53,190 nucleotides of DNA from Planctomyces sp. (GTDB lineage: Bacteria; Planctomycetota; Planctomycetia; Planctomycetales; Planctomycetaceae): assembly GCA_013822855.1 (NCBI GenBank), contig PNLE01000005.1, positions 1 to 53,190 on the forward strand, written 5' to 3'. The notes under the pieces were generated by a model, which had not been told where the DNA came from, ran no database searches, and worked only from the letters and a program-made list of their open reading frames with translations. Position numbers and translations under genes: made by a program. This document shows positions 17,015 to 24,964 of the stretch, one piece after another. Every line of letters starts with the position of its first letter. Position 1 is the stretch's first letter.

Positions 17015-17057
17015 CCCCGGTGACCAGTTCTGATAACTGGTCACCGGGGTTTTGCTT
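17015..17057 (+). terminator. intrinsic terminator after the metalloprotease gene
   Basis: A perfect stem, CCCCGGTGACCAGTT-type left arm (17015-17029) pairing with the mirror arm ending at 17049, around a six-base loop, then TTTT. It lies 29 bp after the stop. Confidence 0.92.
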
Positions 17058-17224
17058 TTGCCACAGGAAGCGAAATCCATTACCGCCAGGTTACATGCCG
17101 ACCCATGCGAAGTCTGAGCTGACCACGAAAGTTCAGGCAGCACCGACTTGAATGCCAGGTCGAGCAAAAGTCACCGGTTGGAATCGTCCAAATGATTACC
17201 CGAACGCTCCGCAGGGAATTCTTC

Positions 17225-18136
17225 ATGAAGCGGCGACTTCTACCACTTTTACTCGTACTGCTGACTGTCACTCCGCCGGTGATATTCGCCGAGGAATTCC
17301 CCTCGAACCCACTGAGCCGCCTCGATCGGTGCGACGTTGTCGATGCGTTTCAAATCTCCGATTTAGTTTTTGTATTTAGAACTTCCCAGCTGCCAAAAGA
17401 TGCTGAGATTCAGACAGAAATGTCCAAGCTAATACCAGCAGGCAACGCTGCCGATTTGGCAGAGCCGCATGGCGATATCCTGATATTGACTGAACAGTTT
17501 CTGGGATTCTCCACGTCGCTGAAACTCGCATCAGCGTCGGCGATCAATTCCCAAAACGGATTCTATTGGAAGATCACTTGGATCTGTTTACCTGAGGAGA
17601 TCAATTCCTCAGGAGTCCCTTACCGCTTTCACGCGATGGTCAAGCCGGATGGTCGCCTGATGATTCCTGAATGCCATCTTTGCTGCGAAACAACTTTAGA
17701 GGACTTTGAGGATGGAACCGTCGCCAGCGACCGCAAACGTGGGCCTTCCCCAATGTTTTTCAGTGCTCTTTCCTTCGCGGACCTGAAGCAGAGCAAAGAG
17801 GAAGCGAGCCTTCATGGCGACGAGATACAGAACATTGCCACGAAGACTTTGAGGGAGTTCATCGAGAAGAACATCCCTGATCGCCCGACATTCCCCTACC
17901 GATTCCGTAGCCAGTCGATCATCGAACTGCCCGTTGGAATGATCGATAAACATCGGATTCAATATCAAAAGGTATGGGCCGTCGATTTCATACCCAGGGA
18001 CTGCCCTGCGGACTCCATTTTGGAAATGAAGCCTTTCACAGTCTGGGTCACTCCGGATGGTTTTCCGTCGACGCTGTCATTGCAGAGATGGAAGGCCGAA
18101 AACCGTCGATCTGAAGTCGTCGCCGGCGGCAAGTAA
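17225..18136 (+). CDS. secreted hypothetical protein
   Basis: 303 residues from the ATG at 17225, which has AGGGA 9-13 nt upstream; an in-frame ATG at 17192 is less likely. The N-terminus MKRRLLPLLLVLLTVTPPVIFAEE is a clear signal peptide with cleavage after FA. I recognise no domain in the rest. It contains a CHLCC cluster near residue 150 and further single cysteines (ICLPEE, RDCPAD), so disulfides are possible after export. Codon use is more AT-rich than the flanking genes, hinting at an accessory gene. It converges on the STAS gene with 11 bp between the stops. Confidence 0.7.
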   Translation: MKRRLLPLLLVLLTVTPPVIFAEEFPSNPLSRLDRCDVVDAFQISDLVFVFRTSQLPKDAEIQTEMSKLIPAGNAADLAEPHGDILILTEQFLGFSTSLKLASASAINSQNGFYWKITWICLPEEINSSGVPYRFHAMVKPDGRLMIPECHLCCETTLEDFEDGTVASDRKRGPSPMFFSALSFADLKQSKEEASLHGDEIQNIATKTLREFIEKNIPDRPTFPYRFRSQSIIELPVGMIDKHRIQYQKVWAVDFIPRDCPADSILEMKPFTVWVTPDGFPSTLSLQRWKAENRRSEVVAGGK

Positions 18137-18147
18137 GATTTGCACGA

Positions 18148-18504
18148 TCATCGAGAGATGGCGGCCAACGCCTCTTGCTTTGTGAGGTAGCGGGGCCAGA
18201 CTTCGTCGATGTGGGTGACCTGAAGGACTTCAACACAGTAGGCCGATACGTTGCAAAGGGCGAAGATCCCCTGTTCCTCCTCCTTGATCCGGTTCCAGCC
18301 GCGAACCAGCAATTCAATGAACGACGAGCCGAAGAATTCGACCCCCTCCAGATCGATCAGCACCCGGCGGGGCTGTGCCGCCTGGACAGCCGCCAGAAAT
18401 GTGGCGGCGATCTGCTCCACTTCCATTTCCCGCAGCCGCTGAAGCGTGGCGGGAAATGAAATGACCGTCACGTTCTGCTCTTGGGTGACACGGACATCCG
18501 CCAT
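18148..18504 (-). CDS. STAS-domain anti-anti-sigma factor
   Basis: 118 residues, a single STAS domain. The strand VTVISFPATLQ is followed by VLIDLEGVEFFGSSFIELLVRGWNRI, where the SS of FFGSSF is in the position of the serine phosphorylated in SpoIIAA/RsbV-like proteins. Such proteins release sigma factors by binding anti-sigma kinases. No kinase or PP2C regulator is adjacent, though a PP2C gene lies 4 kb away. The ATG at 18504 is favoured over the ATG at 18513 because AAGAGG is 7-8 nt upstream of the former and touches the latter. It is divergent from larC, 203 bp apart. Confidence 0.82.
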   Translation of the reverse strand: MADVRVTQEQNVTVISFPATLQRLREMEVEQIAATFLAAVQAAQPRRVLIDLEGVEFFGSSFIELLVRGWNRIKEEEQGIFALCNVSAYCVEVLQVTHIDEVWPRYLTKQEALAAISR

Positions 18505-18707
18505 CGCTGCCATCCTCTTGAATGCTGCCCGACCCGTGGGAATGCTGGCCTGTACCGACCCGACACAAGTGCGGCCAGCCTGATGGCCACCCGCTCCGCC
18601 AGATTGTGCCGAGTTGCGGGGCGCTTGCCAAACCTCGGGGCGATTTGCCACCTTATCGCCAGTGGAAATCTTCTCCAGAGCCTCCTCCCGATTCGGACAA
18701 CTTCCCG

Positions 18708-20087
18708 ATGCGTGTCGCCTACCTTGATTGTGCCAGCGGGATTAGCGGCGACATGACCGTGGCGGCCCTGGTCGATGCCGGAGTCGATCCCCTGGCATTG
18801 GAAACGGCGATCGATTCCCTGCGGTTGCCGGGGGTGCGGATCGAATTCGAGACCGTCATGCGGGGCGGTTTCCGCGCCCAGCACCTCAAAATCCATCACC
18901 CGCCGCAACACGCTCACCGACATCTCTCCGACATCCACGAGATTCTCGACCGGGCCGACGAGCTGACGATCCGGCAACGGCTGCTCGCCAAGCGGATTTT
19001 CCATGAAATCGCGGTGGCCGAAGCCCATGTCCACGGCTCGACGGTGGATGAGATCCATTTCCATGAAGTCGGGGCAGTCGATTCGATCGTCGACATCACC
19101 GCCACCGCCGTGGGATTCGACCTGCTGGGAGTCGATGAAGTCCTCTCCAGCCCGACTCCGACCGGTCGAGGCGATGTGATGATCGCGCATGGCCGCTGCC
19201 GGATTCCCACACCGGGGACGGCCGAACTGCTCAAAGGAATTCCCCTCGCCCAGGAGGATCTTCCCTACGAGCTGACGACCCCCACCGGTGCGGCGATCTT
19301 GCGGGTGATGGTCAACCGGTTTTCACTCGCCGTCCCGGAGATGGTCATCGAGAAGGTCGGCCATGGGGCGGGAACTCGCGACATGCCCGAGCGGGCCAAC
19401 ATCCTGCGGCTGTTCGTGGGCGAGGCGATCGCCGACCCCGAAAGCGACACCGTGCTGCTGATGGAAACCAACCTCGACGACATCAGCGGCGAGGTGGTCG
19501 GATACGTCCGCGAGAAACTCCTGGCCGAAGGGGTGCATGATGTCTGGACAACCCCCATCGACATGAAAAAAAACCGGCCCGGCATGCTGCTCAGCCTTTT
19601 GTGCCACCCCGCCGATGGTCCCCGGTTGGAGAATCTGCTCTTCACGGAAACCGGCACGCTGGGTGTGCGTCGGCAACTGCTGCGTCGCTCGAAGCGGGCT
19701 AGAAAGCCTGTCACGGTGCAAACCGTCTTTGGCAGTGTGGAGGGAAAACTAGGTTACGGCTCCCAATTGACCCCGAACTTCTCCCCCGAGTTCGAGAGCT
19801 GCAAAGCGGTCGCGGAAGCTTCGGGACGCCCATTGCGGGAAATCTACCGAGCGGCCGAAGCCGCCTTCATGACCAGTGGCGGCGTCTCACCCGAAGAAGT
19901 CCATGCACCGGCTGCACCCGCGAAGCGTCCGGCTCACAGTCATGATCATTCGCATGACCACTCCCATGATCACAGCCACGACCACTCTCACGACCATTCC
20001 CATGATCGCAGCCATGATCATGGGTCAAAACAAGGTCACTCTCATGATCATTCACACGACCACGACCGGCCGCCACGCGGGGAGTGA
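18708..20087 (+). CDS. larC: nickel pincer cofactor biosynthesis protein LarC
   Basis: 459 residues. The N-terminus VAYLDCASGISGDM is the LarC (DUF111) hallmark, with EIHFHEVGAVDSIVDI, then TPTGRGDVMIAHGRCRIPTPGTAELLKG and TPTGAAIL. The C-terminal half has ETNLDDISGE and VWTTPIDMKKNRPG. LarC inserts nickel into the pyridinium dithiocarboxylate made by LarB and LarE, giving the NPN cofactor of LarA-type racemases. Here LarC is one continuous frame, unlike the split larC1/larC2 of Lactobacillus. The last 50 residues are a (H-D/S)n tail with over 20 histidines, a likely nickel store. larA, larB and larE are not in the window. Confidence 0.93.
   Translation: MRVAYLDCASGISGDMTVAALVDAGVDPLALETAIDSLRLPGVRIEFETVMRGGFRAQHLKIHHPPQHAHRHLSDIHEILDRADELTIRQRLLAKRIFHEIAVAEAHVHGSTVDEIHFHEVGAVDSIVDITATAVGFDLLGVDEVLSSPTPTGRGDVMIAHGRCRIPTPGTAELLKGIPLAQEDLPYELTTPTGAAILRVMVNRFSLAVPEMVIEKVGHGAGTRDMPERANILRLFVGEAIADPESDTVLLMETNLDDISGEVVGYVREKLLAEGVHDVWTTPIDMKKNRPGMLLSLLCHPADGPRLENLLFTETGTLGVRRQLLRRSKRARKPVTVQTVFGSVEGKLGYGSQLTPNFSPEFESCKAVAEASGRPLREIYRAAEAAFMTSGGVSPEEVHAPAAPAKRPAHSHDHSHDHSHDHSHDHSHDHSHDRSHDHGSKQGHSHDHSHDHDRPPRGE
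19935..20067 (+). repeat. low-complexity CAY-GAY-rich tract encoding the LarC His tail
   Basis: Degenerate 6-12 nt units of the type CATGATCA/CACGACCA repeat through the end of larC. The codons alternate His with Asp or Ser. Synonymous codons vary along the tract, which argues for selection on the His-Asp pattern rather than fresh slippage alone. Confidence 0.7.
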
Positions 20088-20201
20088 CTTGCGGGCGATT
20101 CCCCTCCGGTTGCTTGATGCGACAGAGGCGGGCTGTTAATCTTCACTCACTCAACGGTAATTCTTGGAAACACAGGCGCTGATTTTACGGAGCGTTAGGT
20201 C

Positions 20202-20288
20202 ATGGGTGTCAAAAAGACGGGGCGTGGGCGCCGCAAGATTGGTCGCAAGAAGCGTAAGATGCGTGCCCGTATTCGTCATCGCAAGTAA
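20202..20288 (+). CDS. 28-residue highly basic peptide (ribosome-associated-like)
   Basis: The ATG at 20202 opens a 28-codon frame: the peptide begins MGVKKTGRGRRK and ends with RARIRHRK, with 17 of 28 residues Lys, Arg or His. It ends in TAA and is followed about 60 bp later by a strong terminator, and AGGT lies just upstream of the ATG. Composition and size resemble tiny ribosomal or AURKAIP1/COX24-like basic proteins. I infer an RNA- or ribosome-binding role, not a proven one. It is shorter than most gene callers accept and could easily be missed. Confidence 0.65.
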   Translation: MGVKKTGRGRRKIGRKKRKMRARIRHRK

Positions 20289-20346
20289 TTGTAATCACAT
20301 GGGTTACGTCGTCACTGTCAGATGATGTGACTTCTTGATCGACATC

Positions 20347-20392
20347 AAAGCCATGCCACTCGGATGTTCTTCTGAGTGGCATGGCTTTTTTC
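20347..20392 (+). terminator. intrinsic terminator after the small basic peptide gene
   Basis: AAAGCCATGCCACTC (20347-20361) pairs perfectly with GAGTGGCATGGCTTT (20374-20388) and runs into a T-run to 20391. The A-rich left edge makes it potentially bidirectional. Confidence 0.92.
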
Positions 20393-20541
20393 GTTTCACG
20401 GCCGATGAAATCCCTCGTTGCCTCTCGCTCCCTTGGCAAACCGCTTGTAGCATCGTGGAAAGCATCACACACCGCTGATGTGTCATCGCTCCCGCCGTTC
20501 TCTCCGCCCGCATCCCACCCGCTCCTTCGGGAGAAGTCTCC

Positions 20542-22479
20542 ATGCAAAACACCGCTCGCTCCTCGCCGGAATCGTGCCATCGGACGCTTCTGGCGGGATT
20601 GCTCGCCTGGGGAGTCCTGCTCACTTCACAGGATACGGGTGTCGCGGCAGAAACCGTCGTGGATCCAGAGCTGGCGAAGCTGAACACTGCGGTCGAAGCG
20701 GCCCGGTTTCAGTGGCAGCGGAGCAGTGACGCCCGGAGCGAACTCGAACGCACCCTTCTCGATGCCCAGAATCAACTCCGCCGGGCAGCCAAGCCGCTCG
20801 ATGCCTTGCGGGATCAGATCGGTGAGCTGGGAAAGGAAATCGAGGCCTCCAACAAGGAAATCAAGCAGGCCGTCGAAGAGTTCGCCAAGGAGAAATCGGA
20901 AGGAGAGGCCCTTCCCCCGGCCAAGTACCCGTCGGAAAAAGAGGCTCTGCACCGAAAAAAACTGGCCGCAGCCCAGTCCGCGAAGGAACCACTCGAAGCC
21001 AAACTCAAAGCCGCCGAATTGGAACTCAAGCCGCTTCAAGACGTGGTTGACCAGGCACGGGGGCGGTTGGAAGAGGCCCGGATTCTCGAGGAACGGGAAC
21101 GGTTCGGCCATCTCCAAGCCGTGGCTCGACGCACCGGGTTTGAACAAGCGCGCGAAGAGGAATTGATCGCCCAAGGCCAACGCCTCACCTTCGCCCGACA
21201 CATCGCTCCGCTGCTCGTTGAGCATTGCCACGCCTGCCACAACGGTCGGGTCGCGGGGGGAGACCTCAATCTGGAAACCTGGGCCGGCCTCCAGCGGGGT
21301 GGAGAGTCGGGGCCCATCCTTGTGGACCAGGCACCCGACAAATCGCTGCTCTACACCGAATGCCGCGATGCATCGATGCCCAAGGACGAACCCGCTTTGC
21401 ACGGCGATCAGCTGCAGATCCTCCGCCATTGGATCGAGCAGGGAGCACCACTCGGAGTGGGGATCACCGAAGAGATGTCGATCGTCACCATGGTGCCAGC
21501 GGCTTCACAGACCCTCAGCCCCGCTGCTTCCGGCAAACCCGCGGCGATCACGGCCCTCGCGGCGAACGATGCCGCAGACCACGTCTTCACCGCCGGGTAT
21601 GGGGAAGTCCTCGCCTGGGACAAAGCATCGCATGAACTTCGAACGCGACTGAGCGGCCTCCCCGAGCGGATCCACGCCATCGATTTCTCGCCAAGCCTTT
21701 CACTGCTGGCCGTCGCTGCGGGACGACCGGGGCGTGTCGGAGCCGTCAGTCTGTTCGACCTGTCCAGTCCCGCAACCCCATCGCCCAATGCGATTCCCTT
21801 GACGATCACCGTTGACGAAGCGTTGGCCGTCCGCTTTTCGCCCGACGGGAAGTGGCTTGCCGCCGGTGGTGCGGATCGGGTGATCCGTTGGTACGACATT
21901 CCTTCCCGGCTGGAGTATCGCTCCTCGGAGGATCATTCCGACTGGGTGACGGCTCTCGCCTGGACGCCCGACAGTGCGAATCTCCTCTCCGCCAGTCGCG
22001 ACAAATCGGTCAAGGTGATCAGCGCGCGGACGGGAAGCATCGAACTGACATTCACCGGGCACGACACTCCCGTGATCGATGTGGTGGCCCTGTCCAACAC
22101 CCAAGCCGCCAGCGTGGCACTCGAACCGAAAGTTTCCATCTGGAATCTGGCCGATGGCAAAGTGACCCAGCGGGTTAAGCTCCCCACCCTTCCCCGCCAA
22201 CTGGCCTATCGTGGAGCATCGGCACAACACGCTTGCCTGGCCGTGAGTCTGGATAACGGCCACATCGCGATCTATAGCGGCGATGATCAGCAGGCCTTTG
22301 TGAAGAACCTGCGGCTGAAGGCTCCCGCGATGTCCCTCGAGTTCGAACCCACCACCGGCGATCTACTCGCCGGGTTGAAAAACGGAACCGTCGTGCGATT
22401 TGGTGCGGCCGACCTGCTTGAGAAGAAAGCGGAAGAAAGCGCCGAAAACCGCAGCGAATGGTTGGCGCAGCCAAAGTGA
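20542..22479 (+). CDS. exported c-type heme-motif (planctomycete cytochrome C) and WD40-repeat protein
   Basis: 645 residues. A signal-like hydrophobic segment at about 17-35 ends near VAAE. Residues 40-215 are Lys/Glu/Ala-rich with heptad-like spacing, predicted as a long coiled coil. Then comes the planctomycete-type cytochrome C domain: FARHIAPLLVEHCHACHNG with the CxxCH heme site at C229-C232-H233, then GGDLNLETWAGLQRGGESGP and the late Met ligand region SMPKDEPALHGDQLQILRHWI. Residues 330-630 hold WD40-type repeats (for example AVRFSPDGKWLAAGGADRVIRWYD). The architecture is a known planctomycete speciality with unclear function; it is probably cell-surface or periplasm located. The start was taken at the ATG 14 nt after a GGGAGA ribosome site. 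Confidence 0.85.
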   Translation: MQNTARSSPESCHRTLLAGLLAWGVLLTSQDTGVAAETVVDPELAKLNTAVEAARFQWQRSSDARSELERTLLDAQNQLRRAAKPLDALRDQIGELGKEIEASNKEIKQAVEEFAKEKSEGEALPPAKYPSEKEALHRKKLAAAQSAKEPLEAKLKAAELELKPLQDVVDQARGRLEEARILEERERFGHLQAVARRTGFEQAREEELIAQGQRLTFARHIAPLLVEHCHACHNGRVAGGDLNLETWAGLQRGGESGPILVDQAPDKSLLYTECRDASMPKDEPALHGDQLQILRHWIEQGAPLGVGITEEMSIVTMVPAASQTLSPAASGKPAAITALAANDAADHVFTAGYGEVLAWDKASHELRTRLSGLPERIHAIDFSPSLSLLAVAAGRPGRVGAVSLFDLSSPATPSPNAIPLTITVDEALAVRFSPDGKWLAAGGADRVIRWYDIPSRLEYRSSEDHSDWVTALAWTPDSANLLSASRDKSVKVISARTGSIELTFTGHDTPVIDVVALSNTQAASVALEPKVSIWNLADGKVTQRVKLPTLPRQLAYRGASAQHACLAVSLDNGHIAIYSGDDQQAFVKNLRLKAPAMSLEFEPTTGDLLAGLKNGTVVRFGAADLLEKKAEESAENRSEWLAQPK

Positions 22480-22634
22480 GGCAACGAATTCGCTCTCGCC
22501 CGATCCTCCGGGGAGGGTGGCCATCGAGGCGGGAGTGGATCTTGGCGAGTTACGCCGCAATCCACACAACGTTCGTCGGGAAGCCACGTGACTCGCGATG
22601 AAGTCGCTTGTTTTGAGATGTCGGTACGGTGGAA

Positions 22635-22676
22635 CTCGCCCTCACCCCGACCCTCTCCCAGCGGACTGGGCGAGGG
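22635..22676. repeat. dispersed palindrome family A, copy 2
   Basis: CTCGCCCTCACCCCGA followed by CCCTCTCCCAG and CTGGGCGAGGG arms around CGGA. It sits in the 211-bp gap between the convergent WD40 and ppk1 genes, where a hairpin could act on both transcript ends. Confidence 0.8.
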
Positions 22677-22690
22677 AGCCAGAAACGCGG

Positions 22691-24892
22691 TCAGAGCTTG
22701 TCGACGTCCGACGGGAGATGAGGTTCGAGCATGGTGGGACGCATCTGTTCGGCTTCCTGGACTTCCTCCGCCACTCGAGCATAGAGGGCGGCCTGGCTGC
22801 GGAACGGCTCGGCACCCTGGGCCACCGTTGTGCGGACATAACGCCCATCCGAGAGCAGCTTCTTCGCTTTGGCTGTGTCTTGAAAGTGGGTTCGCAACAG
22901 ACTGAGCATGCGCGATTTCGCCCCCGGGGCACTGACGGGCACCAACAGTTCGATCCGCCGATCCAGATTCCGTGGCATCCAGTCGGCGCTGGAGATGAAA
23001 ACCAGATCATCCCCGCCATGATGGAAGTACAACACCCGGCTGTGCTCCAGGAACCGGTCGACGATACTGGTGACGGTGATGTTCTCGCTCAGCCCTTCGA
23101 TGCCGGGCCTCAGGCAGCAGATTCCGCGAATATTGAGCCGGATCTTCACCCCCGCCTGCGAGGCGCGATACAAGGCTTCGATCATCTGCTCATCGACCAA
23201 CGCGTTGAACTTGGCGTGGATCATCGCCTTTTGACCATGTTTCTTGCGGTCGATCTCGGCGTCGATCAGCTCGAGGATTCTTTCCCGCAGTCCGAGCGGC
23301 GCCGCCTCCAGCCGGCGGAACCGTTGCGGCTGGCTGTAGCCGGTGACGGCATTGAAGAAGGCGGTCGCATCCGAGCCCACATCCTCGTCGCAGGTGAAGA
23401 GGCTGGCATCGACGTAGAGCCGCGAGGTGATCTCGTTGTAGTTGCCCGTCCCGAAGTGCATGTAGCGCTGGATCCCCTGGGGCTCGCGCCGCACGACGAG
23501 GCAGATCTTGGCGTGGGTTTTGAGTCCTTTCACGCCGTAGATCACCTGGACATCGGCCCGCTCGAGATCGCGGGCCCACTCGATGTTGCGGGCTTCGTCG
23601 AACCGCGCCTTCAGTTCCAGCACCGCCGTCACATATTTGCCGTTCTGGGCGGCCCGCTTGAGGGCGGCCACGATCGGGCTGTTCCGGCTGGTTCGATAGA
23701 GCGTCTGCTTGATGGCCAGGACGTCGGGATCGACAGCCGCCTCCTCGATGAACCGCACGATGGGGTCGAAACTCTCGTAGGGGTGGTAAAGAAGGATATC
23801 CCCCTTGGCGATCTCCTGGAACATGCTCTGGGTGGCATCGATTCGCGGCGAATTCCTGGGAGGCCACGGCTTGTCGCGATGGGCGTCGAATCCTTGCGTC
23901 TCATGGATCCGCATCATCACCGTCAGATCGATCGGCCCGTCGAGCAGGTAGACATCTTGCTCGGAAACCTCCGTCACGCCCATCAGGAATTCGAGCATCT
24001 CCTGCGAAGCGGCAGCGGCGAGTTCCAGCCGCACGCAGTCCCCCTCCCGGCGGGCGTCGAGGGCTTCAACCATCTCCCGCAGCAGATCGCTCGCCGCATC
24101 CTCCCGTAGCTCCATATCCGCGTTGCGCGTGATGCGGAAGGGAATGCACTCGACGACCGTCTCGCCAATGAAAAAACTCCCCACGAACTGTTCGAGGACA
24201 TTCTCCAACAGGATGAAGCTGTAGCCCGCATCGTGTGGCAGGGTGATGATCCGTTCGCGGCCACGACCGAATGGAATGACCGCGAATTTGGAGGTTCCCG
24301 GCTCGTCCCCTTGCAGGCGGACGCACATGTTGAGCGTCTGGTTGACCAGTTGCGGGAAATCTTCCTTCGCGGGGACGCCGATCGGTGTCAGGATCGGATA
24401 GATCTTCTGGTCGAAAACCTGGCGAATGACTTTATGCTGCCGATCCGTCAACTCGGCCGGGGAAACTCGCCGAAGCTGGTCGGCTTGAAGCGCCGGCTCG
24501 ATGACTTCCAGCAGGCAGCGGTACTGATCACGCACCATTTGATGGGTGCGCGCACTCACCGCTTCCAACTGCTCGGCGGGGGTCATTCCCGCCGGATCCC
24601 GGGAGGGGTTCTGTTGCCGCCGGAGCATCTGCAGACTGCCGACGCGCACCATGAAGAACTCATCCAGATTCGACGCGGTGATCGCCAGAAATTTCAAACG
24701 TTCGAGGAGTGGAATCGCCGGATCCAACGCTTCATCGAGCACCCGCTGGTTGAACTCCAGCCAGCTCAGTTCCCGATTGAAGAAACGGCTGTCGGCAGCA
24801 GGAAGCGGCGTGGCTTGCGACGGGGTGGTGGTGGTGACAGCGGGTGGGCTGTTGTCGGGGTTTGCCGCCATTTTCTCTTTGCTCACGGCCAT
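22691..24892 (-). CDS. ppk1: polyphosphate kinase 1
   Basis: 733 residues, full length. It starts with FFNRELSWLEFNQRVLDEA (N domain) after a 36-residue Thr/Pro/Ala-rich leader. The two catalytic phospholipase-D-like domains follow: the autophosphorylated His lies in GLKTHAKICLVVRRE, and the second conserved His in VDRFLEHSRVLYF. Other blocks are HPYESFDPIVRFI and FGTGNYNE. PPK1 makes polyphosphate from ATP and can run in reverse. It is the last gene of a minus-strand run, 72 bp downstream of ppx/gppA, so synthesis and breakdown of polyphosphate are encoded side by side. Confidence 0.96.
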   Translation of the reverse strand: MAVSKEKMAANPDNSPPAVTTTTPSQATPLPAADSRFFNRELSWLEFNQRVLDEALDPAIPLLERLKFLAITASNLDEFFMVRVGSLQMLRRQQNPSRDPAGMTPAEQLEAVSARTHQMVRDQYRCLLEVIEPALQADQLRRVSPAELTDRQHKVIRQVFDQKIYPILTPIGVPAKEDFPQLVNQTLNMCVRLQGDEPGTSKFAVIPFGRGRERIITLPHDAGYSFILLENVLEQFVGSFFIGETVVECIPFRITRNADMELREDAASDLLREMVEALDARREGDCVRLELAAAASQEMLEFLMGVTEVSEQDVYLLDGPIDLTVMMRIHETQGFDAHRDKPWPPRNSPRIDATQSMFQEIAKGDILLYHPYESFDPIVRFIEEAAVDPDVLAIKQTLYRTSRNSPIVAALKRAAQNGKYVTAVLELKARFDEARNIEWARDLERADVQVIYGVKGLKTHAKICLVVRREPQGIQRYMHFGTGNYNEITSRLYVDASLFTCDEDVGSDATAFFNAVTGYSQPQRFRRLEAAPLGLRERILELIDAEIDRKKHGQKAMIHAKFNALVDEQMIEALYRASQAGVKIRLNIRGICCLRPGIEGLSENITVTSIVDRFLEHSRVLYFHHGGDDLVFISSADWMPRNLDRRIELLVPVSAPGAKSRMLSLLRTHFQDTAKAKKLLSDGRYVRTTVAQGAEPFRSQAALYARVAEEVQEAEQMRPTMLEPHLPSDVDKL

Positions 24893-24964
24893 GCTCTCTT
24901 TCGACGCCGGATTCAGCGACGGATTCCGTTGTTTTCACGACCCGACGAAAAATCACGCGAAGGG

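Noticed and set aside
19935-20067. The repetitive CATGATCAC-like tract as a CRISPR or tandem repeat
   Set aside because: It is in frame and encodes the His-rich LarC tail; unit lengths vary and no spacers exist.
22598-24109. Open frame of 503 codons on the plus strand opposite ppk1
   Set aside because: It is the antisense of a well-conserved gene; high GC leaves few stops. The translation has no family features.
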